Below, one piece after another: positions 1 to 8,067 of a stretch of DNA of 22,902 bases. The DNA lies in IMG/VR virus record IMGVR_UViG_3300027917_000180, positions 1-22,902 of that record, one strand, 5' to 3'. The notes beneath the pieces are model-generated. The model did no database searches, was not told the DNA's origin, and saw only the letters and a program-made list of their open reading frames with translations. The position numbers were made by a program, and so were the translations under genes. Source of the DNA: a virus. Position 1 is the stretch's first letter; each line of letters opens with the position of its first letter.

Positions 1-568
1 CTTTCCTTGTCTGTTCCGATATATTTTCTACTTCCCGCAATTTCAATATTTCATCTGTTCTCAGATGGTAGTCTTCCAGTTCGCTATCCTTTACTACCAT
101 CAACCTAGGCTCAAATACCATATCGGCATACTTTTTCATGAAGGACATGGTTGCATCAATATTCTTTCTATGTACAACAATCCTATATACAATGTTGAGG
201 TTTTCATTTTTGTAGTACCAAGACATTCTGGTATCGGGCGTTATTTCTTTGGCAAAATGGTAGTTATAACGGATAGCGTTATACTTCTCATGTAGCCCCC
301 TCTCAAACCATTTTCCATTCGTTGATACTACTATTTCAAAGCCCCCAAGATATTTCCATAGGGTGTCTATATATGTAATGGGTAGAAGCCCCGGCTCACC
401 ACCTGTTATACAGAATCTTTTTATATCATCTCTCTCTTTACAACACTCTACTATGAAAGGCACATATATATTCATCAACCCATAGTCTTCTCCTTTGGGA
501 GCAAACCTGTGGTCACAGTAGCTACATTGCCAGTTGCATTTATCTGTTGTGTATAGTGTTATCTCCAT
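1..568 (-). CDS. Radical SAM enzyme, 3' end cut by window edge
   Basis: Partial gene; 189 codons are visible and the frame stays open to base 1. The N-terminus carries the radical SAM [4Fe-4S] motif CNWQCSYC (Cys11, Cys15, Cys18), followed by ITGGEPG, the SAM-binding GGE motif, and a STNG strand. Members of this family reductively cleave S-adenosylmethionine to start radical chemistry; the substrate is unknown here. The ATG at 568 overlaps the end of the sulfotransferase gene by 29 bases, and no strong ribosome site precedes it, which fits translational coupling. It shares the motifs VHRKN and LRTDE with the two radical SAM genes at 1417-2331 and 2309-3133, so the three look like paralogs. 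The C-terminal half, which would show any auxiliary cluster, lies outside the window. Confidence 0.9.
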   Translation of the reverse strand, partial: MEITLYTTDKCNWQCSYCDHRFAPKGEDYGLMNIYVPFIVECCKERDDIKRFCITGGEPGLLPITYIDTLWKYLGGFEIVVSTNGKWFERGLHEKYNAIRYNYHFAKEITPDTRMSWYYKNENLNIVYRIVVHRKNIDATMSFMKKYADMVFEPRLMVVKDSELEDYHLRTDEILKLREVENISEQTRK

Positions 569-1442
569 ATTTGTACCATGTGTAGAAATCGTTTAGATTT
601 TCCATTATGTATTTGTTCATGTACTCTACGGCTTCTTCACCAAGTTCCTTTTTCCATCTCCCCGGCCCACCTTCTCTAACCTTGTATGTGTCTTTATTCT
701 TTCCATCACCGGATAATCCCCAATTGTTTCCCCAACTCATTTTGCAGTATAGTTGCATTTTTTTGAACTTGCAGAAGTTCAGTGTTTCAGCCACCATGTC
801 TTCATCTATTTCTACACCCATGAATCCTATAACTCTAATCAATTCACGTTTTATATCGTATACCATGTCTTCATATCGTATCCAATCAACGCTAGAAAAT
901 ATGTTAGAGTTTTCTACCCACAGGTTGTATGCCTTCACGCAGGACATCAGAGAACCAAGGTCATAGCGAACAAATTCATCTATCGTTCCGTCAAACGGTG
1001 TTGTCATCAGGTTCAAATTTTTGCCTTCACGTAGAGCCTTTTTTACATTGTAGTATGCAGCAGATTTTGATGGTGGTGTATACACATTTTCAAACCCAAA
1101 ATTTCTGTAGTAGTACGCACTTACCACAACATCTCTTGGGTCTCTTATCAGGAACATTACTTCTCTGCCTTTGAAGAAACTACGATCAAATTGTATCATG
1201 TTACATGGAACCCACCAACCCAGAGTAGAATGTATAACACATGGTATATGGCGTATATATCCCTTGTCATAGAGCAATTGCCAAAAATCCCACGACCTGT
1301 ACATATAGAACTTTTCCTGATCGAACATAACGGAGAAGTATTTACCCAATAGAAATTTCAACCATGTTCTCCCTGTCTTGGGAAACGTCTCTATTATTCT
1401 TATGGGTATGTCCGGTCTATTCATCCCCATGTACTGTTCCAT
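540..1442 (-). CDS. PAPS-dependent sulfotransferase (Sulfotransfer_1 type)
   Basis: The 300-residue product has the length and motif order of cytosolic-type sulfotransferases, which move sulfate from PAPS to a hydroxyl or amine. The 5'-phosphosulfate loop is TFPKTGRTWL (residues 19-28). The 3'-phosphate segment is LIRDPRDVVVSAYYY, with Arg100 and Ser108 at the same eight-residue spacing as in animal SULT enzymes. The C-terminal REGGPGRWKK (256-265) matches the RKGxxGDWK loop that closes over PAPS. His71 is a possible catalytic base. The start at 1442 follows GGGAG at good spacing and overlaps the upstream radical SAM gene by 26 bases. The acceptor is unknown; neighbouring sugar-related genes favour a glycan, but a protein tyrosine or small molecule cannot be excluded. 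Confidence 0.9.
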   Translation of the reverse strand: MEQYMGMNRPDIPIRIIETFPKTGRTWLKFLLGKYFSVMFDQEKFYMYRSWDFWQLLYDKGYIRHIPCVIHSTLGWWVPCNMIQFDRSFFKGREVMFLIRDPRDVVVSAYYYRNFGFENVYTPPSKSAAYYNVKKALREGKNLNLMTTPFDGTIDEFVRYDLGSLMSCVKAYNLWVENSNIFSSVDWIRYEDMVYDIKRELIRVIGFMGVEIDEDMVAETLNFCKFKKMQLYCKMSWGNNWGLSGDGKNKDTYKVREGGPGRWKKELGEEAVEYMNKYIMENLNDFYTWYKYGDNTIHNR

Positions 1443-2331
1443 TTGTCTCCCTCACCAATGAGTTGTGCAAGTAGTAATCAAAATATTTGAAGAACTCGTT
1501 GCATGACAAACAAGCCTTGTCATTCTCAGAATTTTGAAAAGCATCAAATTTCATGGCTCTTTTGAAATTTTCTTCACACAGGTCTATTTTGTCTGTATAT
1601 TTCCTGCTTATAGGACATCTCATTATCTGCTTGGCAGCAAAATCAAATGTTGGATGTATCTGGGCATTCCCGCAGTGCTTACGTTGTATCTTCAGATTTT
1701 CTTCATCTAACATCCACATTCTGAATGCTAAGTTTTTTGACCCCGGCTCAACATTGGGTATATCACAAATTTCTTTGTATAATGCCAGATAGTCATCTTT
1801 CTGAAATCTATATGCTTCATCAAAATATGTCTTCTCATGAACAGGCATTATGGTAAATTTGAAATCTGGATTTGTTTTTACTACTTCCGCTATTTTCCCA
1901 AGATTCTTTTTATGCACTGGTTGAAAGATGTCTATCTTGTCATCTGGTTCTAACTTATGTATTATATACTCTAAATTCTCTATATCCACCGTTGGGTGAT
2001 ATCCAACCCACTTTATTTTGTCATAGTACTTATCAAAATATCCATTGCCTATGAATGTTCCGTTGGTGTTGACTCTGACATCGTGGCATGGTTTTACTTC
2101 GGTGAATATGAAATGAAGGATATCAGAGTCAACTAACCCCGGCTCACCACCTGTTATAGTGATGTTCTTAGCAAAATCGTCTCTCCCGTTCAGAAGCGGA
2201 AAATACTTCTCCAATAGTTCTTTGTCAGTATCCTTCTGATCCTCTATCTGTCCTATGTCACAGTAGAAGCAATTCATGTTACACTTCTCTGTAAGGAACA
2301 TGACTATTCTATATGCGGCTAACGTTCTCAT
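1417..2331 (-). CDS. Radical SAM enzyme with C-terminal Cys cluster
   Basis: The 304-residue protein has the radical SAM motif CNMNCFYC (Cys17, Cys21, Cys24), the SAM-binding ITGGEPG and the VNTNG strand. The C-terminal third has cysteines spaced like a reduced SPASM or twitch region: HCGNAQ, then MRCPISRKY, then LCEENFK and CLSC. These could bind an auxiliary Fe-S cluster. The substrate is unknown. It is a paralog of the downstream partial gene and of 2309-3133, sharing YHP, PVHKKN and the GGEPG context. The chosen ATG at 2331 overlaps the upstream gene by 23 bases and has no clear Shine-Dalgarno. Met11 is an alternative start that still leaves the cluster intact. Confidence 0.9.
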   Translation of the reverse strand: MRTLAAYRIVMFLTEKCNMNCFYCDIGQIEDQKDTDKELLEKYFPLLNGRDDFAKNITITGGEPGLVDSDILHFIFTEVKPCHDVRVNTNGTFIGNGYFDKYYDKIKWVGYHPTVDIENLEYIIHKLEPDDKIDIFQPVHKKNLGKIAEVVKTNPDFKFTIMPVHEKTYFDEAYRFQKDDYLALYKEICDIPNVEPGSKNLAFRMWMLDEENLKIQRKHCGNAQIHPTFDFAAKQIMRCPISRKYTDKIDLCEENFKRAMKFDAFQNSENDKACLSCNEFFKYFDYYLHNSLVRETNGTVHGDE

Positions 2332-3133
2332 TTACTATATCATTGAATCCTTTCACACAATGGTAGCAGGTACTACACAAATCGGTTTTTTCAAACTTCA
2401 AGCTACCCCCTATGAGCGTTTTGAAGCTCTTCTCTGTCAGCTTGACTTTTGCTGCTCTCTCATGACTACACACGCATTTGTCTATAGTCATGTTTACCAG
2501 ATCAAGGGAAATATCCCAATCAGCAACAAAACACAGGGTTCTATATAAGTCCATCAGTTGTTCCATCTTCACCGCTCGTTCAAGTATATTCAGGGAAGAC
2601 ACGTTTCCCCTTCTCCTTGCAACATCGACTATATACTCAAGGTCTTCGGGTCTCAACAGGTAGTCTTCATCCAATTCGCTTTTATGATCATAGGGAACCA
2701 GATGAAAATTTATGTCTCTATATTTTTCAAGGAACTCTCCCAATTGTAGATGATTTTTCCTATGCACTGGTATATGGTATATAACATTTTCATAGAGTTG
2801 TTCTATGTCTTCTGTTATTTCGCTGACAGGATGATATTGGATTTTTACTTCTGATAACAATTGTGGGTATTTCTTCATGAACAGACCATTTGTGTTCACC
2901 TGTATTTCTCTTCCCTTCAGTTCGTTCAACATAGTGGTAAATGTTTTTAGCTGCAACATTCCTGTCTCACCACCTGTCAGAATGATCTTTTCAATGTCTG
3001 TCTCTTTGATCAACCCACAATACTTCTTGATTGTATCAACCCGTGCCGTTCTACGCTTACCTAATTTGCTGATGTCACAATAGCTACAATTTCTATTGCA
3101 TCTCTCCGTCAGAAACAATGTTATCTTTTTCAT
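2309..3133 (-). CDS. Radical SAM enzyme with C-terminal Cys cluster
   Basis: The 274-residue protein starts almost directly with the core: LTERCNRNCSYC (Cys12, Cys16, Cys19), then LTGGETG and VNTNG. The motif has Thr where its neighbours have Pro (GGET rather than GGEP), a tolerated variation. The C-terminus has KCVCSHE and CSTCYHC, suggesting one auxiliary Fe-S cluster. YHPVSEI and PVHRKN are shared with the adjacent paralogs. The start at 3133 forms an ATGA overlap with the stop of the gene before it, after GGAG at good spacing, so translation is probably coupled. The reaction and substrate cannot be told from the sequence. Confidence 0.92.
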   Translation of the reverse strand: MKKITLFLTERCNRNCSYCDISKLGKRRTARVDTIKKYCGLIKETDIEKIILTGGETGMLQLKTFTTMLNELKGREIQVNTNGLFMKKYPQLLSEVKIQYHPVSEITEDIEQLYENVIYHIPVHRKNHLQLGEFLEKYRDINFHLVPYDHKSELDEDYLLRPEDLEYIVDVARRRGNVSSLNILERAVKMEQLMDLYRTLCFVADWDISLDLVNMTIDKCVCSHERAAKVKLTEKSFKTLIGGSLKFEKTDLCSTCYHCVKGFNDIVNENVSRI

Positions 3134-3948
3134 AATATCTCCAATATCCTGTCGTTGTCGTTGTATACCATCTTCTCTTCTATTATTTCTCTTGGTATAT
3201 ATATATCTTGATCGAAATTGTCATCGATGCCAAATTTTTGTAGGTAAAATGTGAGACCATCATCAAAGGTCTTATTCTTTGCGGAGTATCTAACCATCTT
3301 TCCTATGTATCTAAATTCAAAAATAAGCTTACCAATATTTTCTACGTATACATCAGGAGCGATAGCAAACCATCTGTTATAAACTAATTCTCTGAATCTA
3401 TGTGGCAACTTGTCGAACCCATCCTTCGTTCTCTTTGTGCGCCTTATATCTTCAACAGTAAGAACATCATCATCTTCTCCCATCTTGCTTTCGATAAAGT
3501 CCAATCTCTGCTTACTGAACCGATGATAGTATTCTGTGAAATCTAAGAAGTATTTCCCCGCCCATTCATTAGACTTGTTACCCAATAGTATTGAATTATC
3601 AGGAACGTTTTTGAAATAATCCTTCTCCGTTCCGGTGTATTTTGATATTGCTAATCCCGTAGCGTCAAGGAATATCGCTCTGTTGCATTCGATCTTATCG
3701 CTTGATTTTGTAAGTGTATCGGTTGAAGTTATGACAACATCTGATTCAACCACTTCCTTTCCCATCTTTACATTATCCAGTTTGATTTTCGGAAAGTTGT
3801 TTTTCATGACCCTGTAGGTATGATAGAAATCGTCAGTGTGTACAACAAACTTCGTTTCAAACTTATCTTTCAGAAATAGGTATAGATCGATTATGGAAGT
3901 AAATGTTCCTGATACAACACCCTTATGTATGTAGTATAGTGTTACCAT
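3130..3948 (-). CDS. Putative GT-B-like glycosyltransferase paralog
   Basis: A longer frame opens at 4026, but the better start is the ATG at 3948 (MVTLYYIHKG). It overlaps the previous stop by seven bases, matches the tight packing nearby and gives 272 residues. No catalytic motif is certain. The N-terminus alternates hydrophobic strands and helices (GTFTSIIDLYLF, then KFVVHTDD) like a Rossmann domain. The C-terminal part (GKLIFEFRYIGKMVRY, then DDGL) aligns by eye with ESLMMNKKIIYDN plus DG in 5490-6389 and EAIQYKKEVIIP plus DG in 7207-8067. Those resemble the donor-binding E-x-x-x-x-x-K segment of GT-B enzymes. This protein and 5490-6389 both end in an acidic stretch and IL. I infer a diverged, possibly inactive, glycosyltransferase relative. 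Confidence 0.6.
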   Translation of the reverse strand: MVTLYYIHKGVVSGTFTSIIDLYLFLKDKFETKFVVHTDDFYHTYRVMKNNFPKIKLDNVKMGKEVVESDVVITSTDTLTKSSDKIECNRAIFLDATGLAISKYTGTEKDYFKNVPDNSILLGNKSNEWAGKYFLDFTEYYHRFSKQRLDFIESKMGEDDDVLTVEDIRRTKRTKDGFDKLPHRFRELVYNRWFAIAPDVYVENIGKLIFEFRYIGKMVRYSAKNKTFDDGLTFYLQKFGIDDNFDQDIYIPREIIEEKMVYNDNDRILEIL

Positions 3949-4514
3949 AAAAGCTCTTCTACTGGTATTCTCTCTGATCCGTAAAATTCTTTGAACCCAT
4001 ATTTTCTCAAAATACCACGCATCCAATCCTCTTCATGATTGAACGGAAAGCAATATATTCTGGGATGGTTATTGAACCAATGGTAAAACCTGAAAAGCAT
4101 TCTTTCTGTGTCTATCATGAATTTTTCGATCTTCAGTGCTTTACTGGTTTTTGGAAGGTTCCGATAGTGCTTTGTGTTTCTGACATCTATGTGTTTGTGT
4201 CCATGTCCACCCATTTTTGCAAAACGATCAAGCATCCAGTTTGCTTCTTCCACTGATATATACCCGCTTAGATCACCATCTTCTCCCATCTTCCTTGCTT
4301 CAACAGCGGTTAGATTTTCATTTTTATCATTTCTATATGGTCGTAAAAATCCAGTAGATATAAAAAATATCTTTTCAGTGTTTAGCCTTCTTATTTCATC
4401 CCAATAGTAGAATTGGCTGTAGAGACCATCATCAAATGTAAGTATGTAATTTTCCAATGGTAGTGATAATATTTCTTCGGTTACTTCATGAATCATCAAT
4501 ACGTCTTTTGACAT
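3942..4514 (-). CDS. NodB-like polysaccharide deacetylase (CE4 family)
   Basis: The 190-residue protein has the NodB homology motifs in order. LTFDDG (residues 25-30) is motif 1, with the catalytic-base and metal-binding aspartates. GGHGHKH (102-108) gives the His-x3-His metal pair at His104 and His108. RIYCFPFNHE, near residue 155, sits where motif 3 lies. CE4 enzymes remove N- or O-acetyl groups from chitooligosaccharides, peptidoglycan or exopolysaccharides with a divalent metal. There is no signal peptide or membrane segment, so it would act in the cytoplasm on a precursor. It is at the short end for the family. The start at 4514 overlaps the upstream radical SAM gene by 29 bases with only a GA-rich leader; Met7 is an alternative. 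Confidence 0.82.
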   Translation of the reverse strand: MSKDVLMIHEVTEEILSLPLENYILTFDDGLYSQFYYWDEIRRLNTEKIFFISTGFLRPYRNDKNENLTAVEARKMGEDGDLSGYISVEEANWMLDRFAKMGGHGHKHIDVRNTKHYRNLPKTSKALKIEKFMIDTERMLFRFYHWFNNHPRIYCFPFNHEEDWMRGILRKYGFKEFYGSERIPVEELLW

Positions 4515-5493
4515 TCTCTTTTATATCCTTCCATTTCATGTTTGAAATCTTCCTATACTCGCTTATATCATACCGTGGCACTCTCACATCACAACAATTC
4601 CCTATTCGACAAATCACGCATTTCTTTTTCATTGCTTCTTCTCTTTTCTTCACATCAAAAAAGTCTGTTTTTTCTTCGTGTAGAACACATGGTTTTATTT
4701 CTCCGTTAGAGGTTATTGATATATTGGAATCGTAACACAAACATACCCATGTTTTTTTCTTGCCTACTTCTGTCACAAGCAGTTCTGTTCTTGTTATGCC
4801 ATCTATTCTATCCGGTGAAACATTTTCATAAAGGTACTCTTCACCGTCTTTATACATAATCACATACCCACCCTCCGCACCATCTTCAAAATTGGGTTCC
4901 AATCCTTCTGCTACCCACGGTCTCTGAAATATCTTCGATGGGATGCAATCTATATTGTATTTGCTTGTGAATGCTTTATATTCTTCCACACACATAGGAG
5001 TGTTTATCATAAATGCCACTGGATAGAATTGCCCACCATACTCCTTCAATTCCGTTATTCTTCTACCCATAACATCATAGTCAAAAAACTCTCTATGGTA
5101 TGATATAAAGAAACGCAGTTCCGGTTTTGTATTCCTACATATATCAATCAGTGTTTTGTAGTAGTCTACGCTCTTGGTAAGATTGGTGCTTATTTCTATC
5201 CTACCAGACCGGTCATTTTTATTATACCCATCAACCAGTTCTTTTACTACTTTTCTGAAGCCCCGGTATGTGGTTGGTTCCCCCCCGGTTATTCCTGTAT
5301 CCAAGTAATCTGTTTTTATAGTGGGTATCCATCTTGCTATTTCTAAAGCCTTCTCCACCGGCAACACGGGAGCATAATTATTATGTGAACCACAATAGTC
5401 ACAATCGAAATTACATTTCTCCGTTATTCTCCAAACGACACTATATGATTTTTTGTCGAGATATGACTTCTTTGCTGTCAGAACCTTTTTCAT
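4486..5493 (-). CDS. Radical SAM enzyme with SPASM/twitch-like tail
   Basis: The 335-residue protein has a 26-residue N-terminal extension before CNFDCDYC (Cys27, Cys31, Cys34), then ITGGEPT and a STNL strand. The C-terminal region reads like a SPASM or twitch domain: WVCLCYDS, NGEIKPCVLHEE and CVICRIGNCC supply seven cysteines for one or two auxiliary clusters. SPASM-type enzymes often act on peptides or carbohydrate-linked substrates, but none can be named here. The start at 5493 forms an ATGA overlap with the upstream gene. It is flanked by a glycosyltransferase-like gene and a deacetylase, which leans toward a sugar or glycoconjugate role; that is inference only. Confidence 0.92.
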   Translation of the reverse strand: MKKVLTAKKSYLDKKSYSVVWRITEKCNFDCDYCGSHNNYAPVLPVEKALEIARWIPTIKTDYLDTGITGGEPTTYRGFRKVVKELVDGYNKNDRSGRIEISTNLTKSVDYYKTLIDICRNTKPELRFFISYHREFFDYDVMGRRITELKEYGGQFYPVAFMINTPMCVEEYKAFTSKYNIDCIPSKIFQRPWVAEGLEPNFEDGAEGGYVIMYKDGEEYLYENVSPDRIDGITRTELLVTEVGKKKTWVCLCYDSNISITSNGEIKPCVLHEEKTDFFDVKKREEAMKKKCVICRIGNCCDVRVPRYDISEYRKISNMKWKDIKENVKRRIDDS

Positions 5494-6389
5494 AGTATTT
5501 GAATTATTGGATCATCTTTGGTAAGAATTCTGTCTTTCGGTAATTTCTTCCTGCGTTTTATCTCTTGCCATCTGTACCAACTACCATCTCTCACATCATA
5601 TTTGTTATCATAGATAATTTTCTTATTCATCATTAGGGATTCTAACAGCAATCGGCATCTTGGTTCAAAATACTTCCCATCGTGGATGTACATATATGTA
5701 GTCCACATATTGAAGAAATCTTTAGGTGCTTCTCTGACGATTTTTATCCTGCTATCCGTTGTTATGTAATCGGTTCCCGTGAGCAGGATGTCCATATCTG
5801 TCAACTCTAATGCCCTTTCTATTTCATCAATCCCTTTACCACTACAGTTTATGTAACATCTCTTCTCACACTCCTTCACAATTGGTATCTTGTACAGGTC
5901 TATAGGAATCTTCAGCTTGTAGTGAATGTCACCAATTCCGAAAGGCATCTCATTGTATAATATACAATCCTTTCTCTCTTTGTATTCCTTGTATCGATCA
6001 ATGTAATATTCATCATGATCATATACTATATGGAATGCGGCATCCTCTATCTTTTTCTCAGTATGTTCATAGACGATATGGTATTTAGCTTTTGTGTACT
6101 GCAAAATGTTGGTAGTAAAATAATCCATTACTACCACATTATTGAATTTCATAGAGGGTATTTTCCAATGACCCTTCAGCCATACAATGTTTTCTTTCCA
6201 TTCTGGTATCTGGTCGGTTTTGTATCTACCCTCTATCTGTTCATATACTTGTTCAGGCCCCATGAAGTTCTGGGTTAGCATCATCACTAGTTTTACATCC
6301 TTGCCTACGCTTCTGGCAAACAAGTAGTAATCCAGAACATCAAAAAATGATCCGTTTATTTTGAATAACCTGAATAGTATTGCATTCAT
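5490..6389 (-). CDS. Putative GT-B-like glycosyltransferase paralog
   Basis: The 299-residue protein has no motif I can assign with certainty. The N-terminus (GSFFDVLDYYLFARS, then VKLVMMLTQ) parallels the start of 3130-3948. The C-terminal segment (RLLLESLMMNKKIIYDN, then RDGSW) parallels the donor-site region of the glycosyltransferase at 7207-8067. Both this protein and 3130-3948 end in an aspartate-rich stretch and IL. I infer a Rossmann-type glycosyltransferase relative, cytoplasmic, with no signal peptide. The start at 6389 shares one base with the preceding stop (TAATG) and the stop overlaps the next gene as ATGA, so it is embedded in the operon. Confidence 0.6.
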   Translation of the reverse strand: MNAILFRLFKINGSFFDVLDYYLFARSVGKDVKLVMMLTQNFMGPEQVYEQIEGRYKTDQIPEWKENIVWLKGHWKIPSMKFNNVVVMDYFTTNILQYTKAKYHIVYEHTEKKIEDAAFHIVYDHDEYYIDRYKEYKERKDCILYNEMPFGIGDIHYKLKIPIDLYKIPIVKECEKRCYINCSGKGIDEIERALELTDMDILLTGTDYITTDSRIKIVREAPKDFFNMWTTYMYIHDGKYFEPRCRLLLESLMMNKKIIYDNKYDVRDGSWYRWQEIKRRKKLPKDRILTKDDPIIQIL

Positions 6390-7210
6390 TAGTCTATCAT
6401 GAGCATACTGTACATATCTCTGATTTCGCTCTGTCTGAACACTCTTCTGTTATTGTCGAAATCTTCAAAGAAGCTTTTTACTCTTTCTCTATATTCTTTG
6501 TCTCTGTTTTCCCAATCGACAAACAACTTCACCATCTGTCCTGTACTGAGACTGTATCCACGTTTCATATACTTCACACATCTGAACGTGCTGCTTATGG
6601 GGCAATGGATATTTTTCAGCTTCAGAGATTTCGTGTTTTCATCTTTCTCAAAGTCGTTATCGGCCCATGCGTACCCGTTTGACCATGAGTAGTAATCCAT
6701 TCCGATCCGAATGATAGAGAAATCAAAATTGCTCAAAATTTCAGTGAGCGAACCGTTTGCTACAATCGCTCCTTTCCGCAAAGGTGTAATAAGCTGAAGG
6801 CTTTTCAATCCGAAAAGTTCGTGGGATGGTTTGTTTGGTCTCCGATATGTCAGGCTAACTTCGTTCTGATGTTTTATATACAGGCGTTTTCTGCGGAAGA
6901 GTCTTTGCAGTTTTTCATAGGTTTCTGTGTCCTTACAGTAGATATCTATATCACTTGCTTCTGCGGGTTCTTTCTGTGTACTGCACATCCATCTCACATA
7001 CCCACCACAAATGTAGACATCTCTCTTGAAGCCATTATCACCTAACATCTTCCACAACTTCTTTAGGTTTCCATCACGCAGTATATTTACTATGTGAAAC
7101 CCCTCCGGTTGTTTTTCTTCCTGTGTGTGATCTATGACATATTCGTGAACATCATCTATCTCATTTACTACTTCCGTAAATTCGTCTAGCAGTCTACCAT
7201 CTATACTCAT
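6389..7210 (-). CDS. Nucleotidyltransferase-fold protein
   Basis: The start is set at 7210: this ATG forms an ATGA overlap with the upstream stop and has AAGGAG seven bases before it (7218-7223). The longer frame from 7252 lacks these features. The product is 273 residues. YICGGYVRWM (Gly69-Gly70) followed by SDIDIY (Asp87, Asp89) is the G-G...D-x-D signature of the polymerase-beta-like nucleotidyltransferase fold seen in tRNA CCA-adding and MNT-type enzymes. A later SNFDFSIIRIG could carry the third acidic residue. Similar proteins are found in large phages. Possible roles are transfer of a nucleotide to RNA, protein or a small molecule. It lacks the C-terminal tRNA-binding regions of CCA enzymes as far as I can see, so tRNA repair is not assumed. 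Confidence 0.75.
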   Translation of the reverse strand: MSIDGRLLDEFTEVVNEIDDVHEYVIDHTQEEKQPEGFHIVNILRDGNLKKLWKMLGDNGFKRDVYICGGYVRWMCSTQKEPAEASDIDIYCKDTETYEKLQRLFRRKRLYIKHQNEVSLTYRRPNKPSHELFGLKSLQLITPLRKGAIVANGSLTEILSNFDFSIIRIGMDYYSWSNGYAWADNDFEKDENTKSLKLKNIHCPISSTFRCVKYMKRGYSLSTGQMVKLFVDWENRDKEYRERVKSFFEDFDNNRRVFRQSEIRDMYSMLMID

Positions 7211-8067
7211 AAAACTTCTCCTTTTATCCAATCGTTCATTCCTATATACCATATTCTGTCTAATTTGTACACGAATCCAGACTCAAAAATTTTGTTGTAG
7301 AACGAACGAAAATTCTCCCAATCAAGCAACGATATATCGTCTTCTATGCAGTCAATTATATCATCAATTCCATCTTTGAAACTTCTATCAAGTTTCGGTA
7401 TAATTACTTCTTTCTTATATTGTATGGCTTCATACAAGCTTGTAGGAAACGGGTCAACAAACTTATTTGACATGGGGTACACATAATGGGTGATGTTGCT
7501 GAAGAATTCCTTGTTATCGTATGTGTGTTTATAATCGACAACGTTGTTGTACTGTTGCACTTCCGGTGCATCATTACCCATAAGATACACATCCACTTCT
7601 TCACCAAAATTCTCAACTACTTCACAAAACTTCCACCACGCATCCCATATCAGGTTCTTACGTGCGTAGTATCCAAGCACGGGTCTTTTTGGTGTCACGT
7701 GTTGTATTTCTTCTACTTTCGGCAAGATGGGTATGTAGTATTTTATGTCACAATTGTTTCTATAGTAGTGAAAACCATTTGTGCATGATTCATATATGCT
7801 ATGGTTGTGTTCTGACCTTATGAATATAACGTGTCGAGTGTTTATAAGCCTTGTTATGTTTACAGGAAAGGTGTATTTGAAAGGCATCTGGGTTAGGAAT
7901 ATAATCTTGTCATAATCATTTTTCAACCTTTCGGTTGTTACAATTTCAACATACTCTTCTTCCAGATGATCAATATAATTGGGGAACATTCTATGCAAGT
8001 TCTGTGCAGTAGTATATGCTCCCCGTTTTGTGTTTTTATATCTGTGGGCTACAACAGCATATCTCAT
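7207..8067 (-). CDS. Glycosyltransferase, GT-B fold
   Basis: The 286-residue protein has a two-lobe pattern. The N-terminal lobe begins MRYAVVAHRYKNT and contains KIIFLTQ and VIFIRSEHN strands. The C-terminal lobe starts near RPVLGYYARKN, continues with VDVYLMGND, and holds DPFPTSLYEAIQYKKEVIIP, which matches the E-x7-(E/K) sugar-nucleotide donor site of GT4-like enzymes. Enzymes of this type transfer sugar from a nucleotide sugar to a glycan, lipid or protein; some phages use them to modify DNA or host surface polymers. There is no membrane segment. The start at 8067 forms an ATGA overlap with the upstream gene; the Shine-Dalgarno is weak, suggesting coupling. It is the clearest of three related proteins in the island. 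Confidence 0.75.
   Translation of the reverse strand: MRYAVVAHRYKNTKRGAYTTAQNLHRMFPNYIDHLEEEYVEIVTTERLKNDYDKIIFLTQMPFKYTFPVNITRLINTRHVIFIRSEHNHSIYESCTNGFHYYRNNCDIKYYIPILPKVEEIQHVTPKRPVLGYYARKNLIWDAWWKFCEVVENFGEEVDVYLMGNDAPEVQQYNNVVDYKHTYDNKEFFSNITHYVYPMSNKFVDPFPTSLYEAIQYKKEVIIPKLDRSFKDGIDDIIDCIEDDISLLDWENFRSFYNKIFESGFVYKLDRIWYIGMNDWIKGEVL

Noticed and set aside
607-966. Plus-strand open frame of 119 codons
   Set aside because: It is the antisense shadow of the sulfotransferase gene, whose motifs are unmistakable, and has no ribosome site. Other plus-strand frames across the window were dropped for the same reason.
2309-3133. QueE (7-carboxy-7-deazaguanine synthase), known in phages
   Set aside because: The CSYCD context is similar, but the protein is longer, has a C-terminal cysteine cluster, and no other queuosine or deazaguanine genes are nearby.
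3949-4026. N-terminal extension of the GT-like protein from 4026
   Set aside because: It lies inside the deacetylase gene, translates to arginine-rich low-quality sequence and gives a far longer overlap than its neighbours; the ATG at 3948 fits better.
7211-7252. Longer start for the nucleotidyltransferase at 7252
   Set aside because: The ATG at 7210 has AAGGAG at ideal spacing and an ATGA overlap; the longer start has neither.
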